Part shown: one piece after another, positions 32,895 through 41,099 of the stretch
Numbering within the stretch: position 1 is the stretch's first letter
Layout of the letters: the number at the start of each line of letters is the position of its first letter
DNA from: Clostridia bacterium
Lineage (GTDB): Bacteria; Bacillota; Clostridia; Christensenellales; Borkfalkiaceae
DNA: 64,000 nt
Assembly: GCA_014805025.1 (NCBI GenBank)
Contig: JAAUYR010000021.1
Span: 21,639 to 85,638, forward strand
Reading direction: 5' to 3'
Made by a program: the position numbers and the translations under genes
The notes under the pieces: model-generated
Database searches by the model: none
Seen by the model: only the letters and a program-made list of their open reading frames with translations
What the model was told of the DNA's origin: nothing

Positions 32895-35585
32895 TTATTT
32901 CTTCGTAAGGCTATTGTAATAAGTTTTAACCTTATCCCAAGCCGAAGTCATAAAGCCGGATACGGTGTTAAGACCGGACTCGTTAAGCAACGATATTATG
33001 CCCTGAGCATCGCCAGGAAGCGCACCGCCGCCACCACTGTGTATCGTCTTGCTGGTATCGTAACCGTAGTACATAACGTCGGTCAAAATGTTGTAGTTTT
33101 CTTCCTTATTTGCATAGAAGTAGTTATCAGCACTGGATTTACCTGCACAAACCTTTGCATAATTGTCGGACATAGCCGTGGACTGAGCCTTTGTGAAAGG
33201 TAACAGCGTAGGCACAAGGGTGTACCAGTAGTTGTTAGCATCAATGCCGGGAAGCGTGTGCTTGATAGTACCGTTAACTTCCGCAATAGCCCAGATATCT
33301 GCGCCTACAAGTCCGCAAGTTGCGGTGCACTGATATTCGAAGCCCTGGTCCTTGTTACCGAAGTTAAGAGCGGAACCGATAATCTGACGAGCATAGTTTG
33401 TAAAGTTACCATTACCGATAGCGGTATCGATAAATGCGTCGTAGCTTGCAGTGGTCATTGTGGGAACCATCTTGCCCTTATAGTAAGTACCGGTGTAAAG
33501 CTTGTTGCCGTAGCAGAAGTACTGACCCTGATATTTTTCGGTTACGTAGTACTGTTTATCGTCGTGAGTATCAACGATACCGTCCTTGAACGCCTTGTTG
33601 ATATCCATATTTACGGGAGTGCCGTACCAGGTACCAACGGTACTGTCAACGGTTGCCGCCTGAGCGGTAGTAACGTTGCCTTTTTCAGAGAAAGGTCCGT
33701 AGGTCAATACCATCTGACCGTCGTTGGAGTACATCCAGTCGATAAGGGTAAGAATAGCCGAAAGTTTTTCGGGCTGGTCCTTAACGTACGATTTAAGTAC
33801 GCAGATACCGCCGTCTTTAACGCCACGCCAACTCTCGGTAAATCTCATAACGGTTTCGTGCGAGCCGTTATCGTCGGTATCCCATCTGGAAACGGGGGTA
33901 AGGATAGGCGCGTAGTTGTAACCGTCTTCGGTAGTTACAAGCTTAAAGCCGCCGTTCTTGGTCTGAGTCTGAACGTAGTCGGTAGAGCTGTAAATCTGAA
34001 CGCCGCCGTTACCGGAAGCCGCAATAGAACCTACGTCTACTTTTGTACCGAGACCTGTGTAATAGAGGCCCTCTTCTGCAAGCGCGTGCATTTTTGCAAG
34101 AGCGTCCCACATATCCGTCTTGGTACGAGCGTCTACTATGCCGCCGTCTTTATTGATATACGCATAAAGCGAAGAATATCTGGAAGTAAGTCCGCGAACG
34201 CCGTATAATTCGCCTGCCATAGAAGCAACGTCGTACGTTCTGTCGGTCTTGCCGTAACGCGAGCCGAGGAAGTAAGCCGTTTCACCCTTGGAAGCGTTGC
34301 CAAGAAGCGCGCTGGAAGATACCGCACATCTGCCGAGCGCTACGTAAAGGTCAACGTCCCATGCAGCGTATGCGCTGTTGAATACGTCGGAAAGCTTGGT
34401 ATAGAAAGGCGCGGTTTCGCCGGTCTTATGATAAGCAACCTTGATGTATTCCTGTAAAACTTTGATAAGTTTTGCGCCGGTTACAGCACCCTGAGTATCG
34501 TCGATAATCTGGTTCTGAATGTCAACGATGTTACCGGAAGCCTTCTGAGGAGTTGCAACGCCTGCCGCAACAACTGCTTTATAAAGCTCGCTGTCGCTGT
34601 TGCCCAAAGCCGTGATAACTGCGCCGTAGTCAACGGTAAGTTCTACTACGTTCATCTTCTTGCTTTCGTCAACTTTATGAAGGTTATTACCGTACGTAGC
34701 CGTACCGGTTAAAGCCGCAGGGTCGGTTACGTTAATTTTGTAATTTTCCGCAGCGGTTTTACCCATAAATGATTCAACCGAGTGAGCCGTTCCCTTAGCG
34801 GTTACTTCTGCCTGGTTGGACGTAACTGCATTCTTTGCAGCTGCCTGGCCTGCAAACGTGCCGGTTGCTGCTGAAACGTCTGCGGTGTCGAGCAGTTTTT
34901 CAACTATATCCTTACGCATTAAAACGTATTTTTCGATATCGTCGTTACCGTCGAAGTAAGGAACCATATACATAGCACCCGTATCGGTATCAGCGGTAAT
35001 CGCCATACGAACGACTGCGTTGCTTTCAAGGAACGCCTTGTAGTTAGGCATCCAGTCAAGATAAAGGTTCAGGTTAAGAAGGTTATCGGTAGTCGTACCT
35101 TCGGTGGAGATAATCGAGGAAGACTCGGTGATTATGCCGTAATTACCAAGGTTGTTGGTAGTCTTGATATTATCAAGGTTTTCACCCGTCTTTTTCATAT
35201 TAGCTACCCAGTCATCCTTAACGGTAATTCCAAGGGTGTCTGAAAGTGCCTGCCAAGCGGGTTTCAAGTCGCCGGAAACGTAAGTTTTACCTGCAACTAC
35301 TGCGCTCGAAGCGGTAGTATCTTTCGCCGCCGTCTGAATCAGTTTACTGTTGTAGGTTATACCTGTTTCAGTATTATTGTAGCCCATTCTGGTAGCGATT
35401 TCAGTGCCTTCGGAATAGGTCATTCTGCCGTCTTTGTCTATTTGAGGACGGTAGCCTTCTTCAAGCTCGTCAACCGAAGGCGGAGTGTAACGTCTGTTAG
35501 GTCCGCACGCAGCCATCGAAGCGAGCATTGTGCCTGCCATAACGGTTGAAACAACCGCCATAACAATTTTCTTGTTCTTGTTCAT
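32895..35585 (-). CDS. Extracellular solute-binding lipoprotein, oversized
   Basis: The 896-residue lipoprotein has a signal peptide with lipobox MAAC (Cys27) and a Thr/Ser/Asn-rich mature part with the pattern of CUT1 extracellular solute-binding proteins (MAGELYGVRGLTSRY, ALAKMHALAEEGLYY, LTLIDWMYSNDGQMVLTYGP). Usual family members have about 430-550 residues, so this one is nearly twice as long, with large inserts in the N-terminal half. It lies directly after the LplC-type permease gene and is likely the binding protein for pectin-derived oligosaccharides. Confidence 0.88.
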   Translation of the reverse strand: MNKNKKIVMAVVSTVMAGTMLASMAACGPNRRYTPPSVDELEEGYRPQIDKDGRMTYSEGTEIATRMGYNNTETGITYNSKLIQTAAKDTTASSAVVAGKTYVSGDLKPAWQALSDTLGITVKDDWVANMKKTGENLDNIKTTNNLGNYGIITESSSIISTEGTTTDNLLNLNLYLDWMPNYKAFLESNAVVRMAITADTDTGAMYMVPYFDGNDDIEKYVLMRKDIVEKLLDTADVSAATGTFAGQAAAKNAVTSNQAEVTAKGTAHSVESFMGKTAAENYKINVTDPAALTGTATYGNNLHKVDESKKMNVVELTVDYGAVITALGNSDSELYKAVVAAGVATPQKASGNIVDIQNQIIDDTQGAVTGAKLIKVLQEYIKVAYHKTGETAPFYTKLSDVFNSAYAAWDVDLYVALGRCAVSSSALLGNASKGETAYFLGSRYGKTDRTYDVASMAGELYGVRGLTSRYSSLYAYINKDGGIVDARTKTDMWDALAKMHALAEEGLYYTGLGTKVDVGSIAASGNGGVQIYSSTDYVQTQTKNGGFKLVTTEDGYNYAPILTPVSRWDTDDNGSHETVMRFTESWRGVKDGGICVLKSYVKDQPEKLSAILTLIDWMYSNDGQMVLTYGPFSEKGNVTTAQAATVDSTVGTWYGTPVNMDINKAFKDGIVDTHDDKQYYVTEKYQGQYFCYGNKLYTGTYYKGKMVPTMTTASYDAFIDTAIGNGNFTNYARQIIGSALNFGNKDQGFEYQCTATCGLVGADIWAIAEVNGTIKHTLPGIDANNYWYTLVPTLLPFTKAQSTAMSDNYAKVCAGKSSADNYFYANKEENYNILTDVMYYGYDTSKTIHSGGGGALPGDAQGIISLLNESGLNTVSGFMTSAWDKVKTYYNSLTKK

Positions 35586-35647
35586 TTTTTTCTCCTTATT
35601 ATATATTTAAATTCTTCACGGGGTAACCCCCCCGAATTTAATCTTTA

Positions 35648-36583
35648 TTACTCTTTTACGCCGCCCATATTTACGCCCTTTGCAAAGTACTTTTGTATGA
35701 AGGGGTAAATTACGAGTATGGGTATCATTGCAAATACTACCATTGCGTAAGCTATCGAGGTACCTTTACCTAAATCCATCTGAGCGGCTTCCGACGTCCA
35801 CTTTCCGGTTAAGTTGGTATTTATCTGAATAAAGTCACGCATATAAACCTGTACGGGCCAGGAATAGTTTTGTCCTGCCGCGCCCGTTACCTTGTACGCC
35901 CAGAAGTAACCGTTCCAACGGGAAATTCCGAAGAACAATGCAACTGTTGCAATTGTTGCCTTACTCATGGGGATATATACCTTTGTTAAAATCTGCAACT
36001 CGGTAGCGCCGTCTATACGCGCCGCTTCCTCTATTTCGGAAGGCACGCCCTCAAACGAGTTTCTTAAAAGAACTATGTTGGTTGCGTTCATACCCATTGC
36101 AAGAACGATAAGCCATTTAAGGTCGATATCGCCCATATTGGTGCTACCTGCAAAAATCGTAGCCATAATTCTGCCCGTCTGCTGATAGTTGAGGAACTGG
36201 GGCACAACGCCTGCCGAGAACCACATTGTGAAAACAAGGAAGAAGTTAAAGCCGTGTCTGCCCAAAAGTCTCTTTTTGGAAAGTGCGTACGCGCCGAGTA
36301 TTGAGTATATTAAGCACCATATAGTACCTATAAAGGTTACGAATAAGGTGTTAGAATAGCTTACCCAAAAGTTAGAACTTGATAAAACGTATTTTGCAGC
36401 TTCTATCTGCAAATCGCCGGTGGGCCAAAGAATAACCTCGTTATTGCCTACCTCGTTAAAGCCGCTGAACATCGAGCTGAGCGCGAATACGAGAGGGTAA
36501 ACGCAAAGTACCGCAAAAATTATAAGAAATACGTAAGCGATGATTTTGAATATCAGCTCGCTGACTTCAATTTTTCTTTTCAT
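35648..36583 (-). CDS. Oligosaccharide ABC transporter permease, LplC/YtcP type
   Basis: The 311-residue permease has about six membrane spans and the EAA loop EAARIDGATELQILTKVYIP (about 194-213), the contact to the ATPase. It is the LplC/YtcP-type partner of the LplB-type permease 17 bases upstream. Such pairs in Bacillus (YteP-YtcP) import rhamnogalacturonan pieces, and the GH105 domain in the operon supports a similar role. Confidence 0.93.
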   Translation of the reverse strand: MKRKIEVSELIFKIIAYVFLIIFAVLCVYPLVFALSSMFSGFNEVGNNEVILWPTGDLQIEAAKYVLSSSNFWVSYSNTLFVTFIGTIWCLIYSILGAYALSKKRLLGRHGFNFFLVFTMWFSAGVVPQFLNYQQTGRIMATIFAGSTNMGDIDLKWLIVLAMGMNATNIVLLRNSFEGVPSEIEEAARIDGATELQILTKVYIPMSKATIATVALFFGISRWNGYFWAYKVTGAAGQNYSWPVQVYMRDFIQINTNLTGKWTSEAAQMDLGKGTSIAYAMVVFAMIPILVIYPFIQKYFAKGVNMGGVKE

Positions 36584-36599
36584 AACTCCGCCCCCCCTA

Positions 36600-37658
36600 T
36601 TAATACAACGATACGTTGGCAGCCTTTCTGGATATCGTGTTAGCGCCTATAACCAAAATCATACCTATAAGGTTGTTGGTCATTTCGCCTGCGATACCGT
36701 AAGCCTGCGTGGTATAGTCACCCATTGCGTTAGCCCAAGTTGAAACTACGGTTGCAACATTGTAGTTGGCGTAAGACGAGCCGGGGCATAACAGGTACAG
36801 CTTTTCGTAGCCTACGGAAAGAAGTCCGCCTATCTTCATAATAAGCATTATAACTACCGTAGAAAGTATGCTGGGAAGCACTACGTAACGCATCTGCGCC
36901 ATCTTGCCGGCGCCGTCTATCTGAGCCGCCTCGTACGAAGTGGGCGATACGGCGATAACCGCTGCGAAGAACACTATTGAGTCATAGCCGGCATGCTCCC
37001 AAATATCGGTTACTATGTAAATAGCCCTGAAATACTCAACCGTGTAAACAAGTCCGCCCGAAAGCTTGTCGTGAAGAACGGGGTCTGCCGATATTGCGTC
37101 GAGAAGTTTTGAAATAACGCCGACTTCGCCGCCCGATTTGTTGCCACTGAAAAGCGCCAGGGTAAGCGAAGTTACTATAACGGTGGAAATAAATTTGGGA
37201 AGATATACGCAAACCTGCATTATCGACCTAGCTATATTCGACTTTACCTCGTTGAAGAACAGTGCCAGAATTATAGGCGTAGGGAAGCCGAACAACAGTC
37301 CGTAAAACGCTATAATAAACGTATTCCTGAACGCCATCCAGAACTCCGCCGACTTATCACCGAAGTAGATATTCCGGAAGTTTTCAATTCCAGCCCAAGG
37401 GCGGTCGGTAACGTACTGGAAGTCACCGTATCTGAACGCGCCGGTAAGCTCGGTCATCGGGGCGTACTTCCAAAGCAGGTACACTAAAATCATAGGTACG
37501 AGCATCAGGTACAGTCGCCAGTCCTTTAAGATGGTGAACCCCGTGGACTTCCATTTGTTCCTCTCAGTTTCGTCCCTTACCTGCTGCTCGGCCGACATCG
37601 AATAGCTGCCCGTCGCCTCGTCGTAGATAAGGAAGTCGTCACATTTGAGTTTGAACAT
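36600..37658 (-). CDS. Oligosaccharide ABC transporter permease, LplB/YteP type
   Basis: The 352-residue permease has an N-terminal cytoplasmic segment (1-45), about six spans and the EAA loop EAAQIDGAGKMAQMRYVVLP. It starts the importer operon and has the ribosome binding site GGAGG. No clear promoter consensus is seen in the 120 bases upstream, so regulation is uncertain. Confidence 0.93.
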   Translation of the reverse strand: MFKLKCDDFLIYDEATGSYSMSAEQQVRDETERNKWKSTGFTILKDWRLYLMLVPMILVYLLWKYAPMTELTGAFRYGDFQYVTDRPWAGIENFRNIYFGDKSAEFWMAFRNTFIIAFYGLLFGFPTPIILALFFNEVKSNIARSIMQVCVYLPKFISTVIVTSLTLALFSGNKSGGEVGVISKLLDAISADPVLHDKLSGGLVYTVEYFRAIYIVTDIWEHAGYDSIVFFAAVIAVSPTSYEAAQIDGAGKMAQMRYVVLPSILSTVVIMLIMKIGGLLSVGYEKLYLLCPGSSYANYNVATVVSTWANAMGDYTTQAYGIAGEMTNNLIGMILVIGANTISRKAANVSLY

Positions 37659-37719
37659 ATTTTTCCTCCATATCCTAATTACTGTTTAAAGTAATTTTTT
37701 AATACATTTAACGTTTTTT

Positions 37720-37761
37720 GCGTGCTTATTATCCAATAAGCACGCAGGGGACGTCCCCTGC
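37720..37761 (-). terminator. Tandem hairpins after the 237-residue membrane protein
   Basis: A GC palindrome GCAGGGGACGTCCCCTGC (37744-37761) is followed by the stem GCGTGCTTATT / AATAAGCACGC (37720-37745) and then CAAAAAACG on the minus strand. This separates the importer operon from the membrane gene upstream. Confidence 0.7.
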
Positions 37762-37779
37762 ACGGTTGTGTTTTGAATT

Positions 37780-38493
37780 TTAATAAAGGTCGTCGTCTTT
37801 CTTATTTAATATGGAAAGGCTTTCCTCGTCGATATCGATAGGCTCGTCGCCGTAGCTGTCGTAGCGCATCTTGTCTTTGCGCTCCTTATCGATACGTTTC
37901 AAATAACTAATCTGGTCTTCGAACATTCCGTCCAGCCGGCGCATGACCAGTACCACTATTATTGCGATAGCCAGCGATAACAAATCCCAAAGCTGACCTA
38001 CAAGCGCGCCCACAAAACTGAAACCGCATATTGCCGAAACTGTCGCCTTGCCTAAAAACACCAGCACCCAGCCCAAAACGGCAAACAGCGCAGAGAAGTA
38101 CCACTTCCCCGCTATTTTGTCCTTGCCGAAAAACTTTACGGCAAGCAGTAAAAGCATTATGAATAAGTTGCCTACTACGTTTATCGCAAACAGCTTGGGG
38201 GTGTAGCCCTCGCTGTTTAAACGCAATAAGGTTATAAGCAGTCCGTCGCCGGCGGCAAAAAACACCGACCACCAGCCCCAGCGCATCATTACCATTAAAA
38301 TTATGGGAACGGCAAGGCTGAACGAATAAATTGTTGACGATGCCGGCTTCGGAACGTAAAACGTGATAACCTCGGCAACGACAAGTATTACCGCGAACAA
38401 AAACAAATCTGTAAGGCGATATTGCCGTATTGAAATTAATCTTGAACCGTTCTTTCGCATAATTTTAATTGCGCACATTTTTGCATAGGCCAA
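37780..38493 (-). CDS. Polytopic membrane protein, possibly ECF S-component-like
   Basis: The protein (up to 237 residues) has about five to six spans between residues 27 and 187 and a charged C-terminal tail with an acidic segment. The short spans and the motif MRWGWWSVFFAAGDGLL suggest an ECF-type substrate-binding membrane protein, but this is not secure. The start is uncertain: 38493, 38478 and 38460 are possible and none has a good ribosome binding site. It stands between the importer operon and the pectin esterase gene, with which it shares a divergent promoter region. Confidence 0.6.
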   Translation of the reverse strand: MAYAKMCAIKIMRKNGSRLISIRQYRLTDLFLFAVILVVAEVITFYVPKPASSTIYSFSLAVPIILMVMMRWGWWSVFFAAGDGLLITLLRLNSEGYTPKLFAINVVGNLFIMLLLLAVKFFGKDKIAGKWYFSALFAVLGWVLVFLGKATVSAICGFSFVGALVGQLWDLLSLAIAIIVVLVMRRLDGMFEDQISYLKRIDKERKDKMRYDSYGDEPIDIDEESLSILNKKDDDLY

Positions 38494-38522
38494 AATGTGA
38501 TAATCTTACACCTAGCTTACAC

Positions 38523-38551
38523 ATTATAACATGGCGTTTTTTAAAAATCAA
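38523..38551 (-). promoter_or_regulatory. Promoter of the 237-residue membrane protein gene
   Basis: Minus strand: TTGATT (38546-38551), 17-base spacer, TATAAT (38523-38528). The sequence GTGTAAG occurs twice just downstream. Confidence 0.7.
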
Positions 38552-38562
38552 TACTTTTTTTA

Positions 38563-38591
38563 TTGTTTCACAAAAAAATATGTGCTATAAT
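38563..38591 (+). promoter_or_regulatory. Promoter of the pectin esterase gene
   Basis: Plus strand: TTGTTT (38563-38568), 17-base spacer, TATAAT (38586-38591), then AAAGGAG before the ATG at 38618. Confidence 0.75.
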
Positions 38592-38617
38592 AAGCTTACT
38601 TTAAAAAGGAGCGTTTT

Positions 38618-39544
38618 ATGAAAAAATTATACCTCACGCCCGAGGACGATTTGCAGCATATATTGGATAATATATCCGGCCCGACCACAATATATTTGAA
38701 ATCGGGAGTTTATAGACAGAAAGTCGAAATTGCAAAGAATGACGTAATTCTGATAGGCGAAAACCGTGAAACCTGCGTTATAACCTACGACGATTACGCG
38801 AAAAAAATTGACAAAAACGGAGTTGAGTATACTACCTTCCGAACCTATACTTTGTGCGTTTCCGGCGAGCGTGTAAGGCTTGAAAATCTTACCGTGGAGA
38901 ATTCCAACACCGCGCCGGAAAAAGTCGGGCAGTGCGTGGCGCTTTCGGTAAACTGCCGAAATTTCAGTGCGGAAAACGTTGATTTGCGCTCCACCCAGGA
39001 TACGCTGTTTATGATGCCCTTCCCCGACGATTTGGTTATAAGATACCGCGATTTTCTTCCTGAAAGGCAGTTGTATATGCAGGGCACTTCGCTGCACCTT
39101 TTTAAAAACTGCCGCATTTACGGCACGGTGGACTTTATTTTCGGCGGAGCGGAAGCGTATTTTAAAGGCTGCGAGATAGTTTCCGTACACGATAACCGCA
39201 ATATGGGCTTCGTTGCCGCGCCCTGCCACTCGCTTACGCAAAGATGCGGTTTTTACTTTATTGACTGCACTTTGCGCTCGGAAAACGTCGAGGATAACAC
39301 GATATATCTTGCGCGGCCGTGGCGCGACTTTGGCAAAAGCACGTTTATAAATTGCCGCTTGGGCAAGCATATAAAGCGCGAGCTGTTCGATAAATGGAAC
39401 GACACAAACCGCGACCAAACGGCGAGGTTCGAATACTTCGGGCTTGACTGCGAGTTTACCCCCTCTCCCGTCAAGTGGGCGCGCGAGCTGACCTCTGCCG
39501 AGGCAAATGAAATTATAAATGAATGTAACAAGCATTTTAAGTAA
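38618..39544 (+). CDS. Pectin methylesterase (CE8), cytoplasmic
   Basis: The 308-residue enzyme has the CE8 beta-helix signature: QDTL (127-130; the acid/base Asp128), DFIFG (172-176; nucleophile Asp172) and RPW (233-235). It removes methyl groups from pectin galacturonates. It has no signal peptide, so it probably works on imported methylated oligogalacturonides; secreted forms are the usual case. It lies next to the importer operon and is followed by a strong terminator. Confidence 0.93.
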   Translation: MKKLYLTPEDDLQHILDNISGPTTIYLKSGVYRQKVEIAKNDVILIGENRETCVITYDDYAKKIDKNGVEYTTFRTYTLCVSGERVRLENLTVENSNTAPEKVGQCVALSVNCRNFSAENVDLRSTQDTLFMMPFPDDLVIRYRDFLPERQLYMQGTSLHLFKNCRIYGTVDFIFGGAEAYFKGCEIVSVHDNRNMGFVAAPCHSLTQRCGFYFIDCTLRSENVEDNTIYLARPWRDFGKSTFINCRLGKHIKRELFDKWNDTNRDQTARFEYFGLDCEFTPSPVKWARELTSAEANEIINECNKHFK

Positions 39545-39584
39545 TAATTAAAACGAATTTGACGAATAACCGCGAGGACGAAAA

Positions 39585-39614
39585 AACCGCCGCGGCGCAA
39601 CTGCGCCGCGGCGG
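39585..39614. terminator. Bidirectional terminator
   Basis: ACCGCCGCGGCGCA and TGCGCCGCGGCGGT pair perfectly, with A/T-rich flanks on both strands. The pectin esterase and lipoprotein genes converge on it. Confidence 0.9.
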
Positions 39615-39636
39615 TAAAGTTATTTATTGATAATAA

Positions 39637-40605
39637 TTAGTCGTTAGCCTGTGTTACGGTAAACGTACCACCATAACCCATTATATAATAGGTGCCGGCT
39701 GCAAGTTGTTTGGTTTCAGTTGATTGATAATTACTACCGTTCTCGTTAGAAAATTCGATAATATCTTGTACACCTTCACCATCGGTTTCTTTACCAAGCA
39801 TTACATCATAAAGGCCTTCACTTGAAGTTGTAGTAAAAGTATAGTTGCCGGCGGTTGTAATTACTAATTTGTAGATTGTTTCATCCCCATCATAAGCAGT
39901 ACCAAGCGTAATTTCGTCATATTCATCTTCATCACCGCCGCCAATTACAGTGTCTGCAACTGTAAGAGTAACGGTTACGCTTGCAACGTCGTTTTCTGCG
40001 GTCAGTTTAAGCGTTGCAACGTTATCAAAACCCACGTATTCGGAACCGTCAAAAGTCTCAGGACCGGCATAGTTGTTTCCCAGCTTGCCAACGAACAATA
40101 CGTCATCGCTGTTTACATCTACGGTATAAGTTTTACCTGTCTGAGTGTTAACAGTTATGAAAAATTCATCGCCTGCTTTAAGGTCAGTAACAACCACGGG
40201 TGTTTCTTCCGTCAGGGCGAAAGTGGTTTGTTTGGGAATTTCGGGCGCGGTGTACGCTTCCATAACAACGGTTACGTTTTCAACGTCGCCGGAAGTTGCC
40301 TTAAAAGTTGCGGTGCAGCCCTCTTTATACGTAAAAACTACAAATTCCGTATTCTGTGCGTCGCCTACTTCAATTAAAACGGCATCGCTAGCTTCGCCGT
40401 CCACTTTTGCGGTTAATTTGTATTCGGTATCAACCGTGCCTTCAACACTGTAAGTTGAGCCTTCCGCGGTTACTTTACCGATATTTGTTTCGCCGAGTTT
40501 GATTACCACTTCCTCATCATCGCCGCAAGCAGCCAGACCGATTGCGCCGCATACAAGGCACACCAAAGAAAGCAAAGCAACGAGTAAAGTACTTTTTTTC
40601 TTCAT
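39637..40605 (-). CDS. Acidic secreted lipoprotein of unknown function
   Basis: The 322-residue protein has a signal peptide and lipobox LAAC (cysteine at residue 27). The mature part is strongly acidic and rich in Thr, Val, Gly and beta-strand patterns (Ig-like), including DEDEYDEI near residue 225 and a final GTYYIMGYGGTFTV segment typical of bacterial pre-peptidase C-terminal (PPC)-like domains. Function is unknown; a cell-surface adhesion or binding role is possible. The ribosome binding site is AAGGAG. Confidence 0.75.
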   Translation of the reverse strand: MKKKSTLLVALLSLVCLVCGAIGLAACGDDEEVVIKLGETNIGKVTAEGSTYSVEGTVDTEYKLTAKVDGEASDAVLIEVGDAQNTEFVVFTYKEGCTATFKATSGDVENVTVVMEAYTAPEIPKQTTFALTEETPVVVTDLKAGDEFFITVNTQTGKTYTVDVNSDDVLFVGKLGNNYAGPETFDGSEYVGFDNVATLKLTAENDVASVTVTLTVADTVIGGGDEDEYDEITLGTAYDGDETIYKLVITTAGNYTFTTTSSEGLYDVMLGKETDGEGVQDIIEFSNENGSNYQSTETKQLAAGTYYIMGYGGTFTVTQAND

Positions 40606-40827
40606 AAATTTCTTCTCCTTAAATTTATTTGTGTGTTATGTTACCACATATAATTACAAAACGCAAGTTTTTTTATTGGTAAATTTTATAAAAATATACA
40701 ATTTATCATATAATCTATACTTATATACACAATTTTGTGCATAATTATAAATTTTAACAAAAAAAGCGGCGCGTGAAAGCGCGCAGCCTGTTTCGTCATT
40801 GCCAGCCACTGTTTCGGTCGTCTTTCA

Positions 40828-40864
40828 CGTCATTGCGAGGGTGCTTGCACCCGAAGCAATCCAG
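40828..40864. repeat. CGTCATTGCGAG family, short copy
   Basis: CGTCATTGCGAGGGTGCT...GAAGCAATCCAG is identical to the left end of the full unit 8 bases further on. Another partial copy starts at 40794. Confidence 0.85.
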
Positions 40865-40871
40865 CCCACCC

Positions 40872-40998
40872 CGTCATTGCGAGGGTGCTTGCACCCGAAG
40901 CAATCCAGAAGAAAAGCAAAAAGTAATAGTGAAGAAGTAAAAAGTATGGTATAAATAATCTGAACGCTGGATTGCTTCGCCTACGGCTCGCAATGACG
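40872..40998. repeat. MITE-like unit with CGTCATTGCGAG terminal inverted repeats
   Basis: A 127-bp unit bounded by CGTCATTGCGAG (left) and CTCGCAATGACG (right), 12-bp perfect terminal inverted repeats, with a second pair GAAGCAATCCAG / CTGGATTGCTTC inside. The left 75 bases occur again at 25857-25930. There is no ORF. A similar GCAATGACG/CATTGCGAG motif is known in scattered repeats of many bacteria, but I do not recall a precise family name. Confidence 0.85.
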
Positions 40999-41055
40999 TT
41001 GGGCAAAGCGCTCAGGTTTAATGAATGCAACGCCTTCGCTTATTTGTATAAAGTA

Positions 41056-41087
41056 AACGGCGCGAGCAAAACTTGCTCGCGCCGTAA
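41056..41087 (-). terminator. Terminator of uxaC
   Basis: ACGGCGCGAGCAA and TTGCTCGCGCCGT pair and are followed by TTACTTT on the minus strand, 13 bases after the uxaC stop. Confidence 0.85.
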
Positions 41088-41099
41088 AAATTCGTGAAC

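Larger units (their letters stand above)
40606..41055. other. Repeat-rich intergenic stretch without a gene
   Basis: This 490-base gap (with the uxaC terminator at its end) has an AT-rich part (40620-40760) and then MITE-like repeats (40794-40998). No ORF with a ribosome binding site or RNA gene is visible. Confidence 0.7.

Noticed and set aside
38627-39535. Long antisense ORF (302 codons) opposite the pectin esterase gene
   Set aside because: It is a shadow of the CE8 gene; the CE8 motifs fix the true strand.
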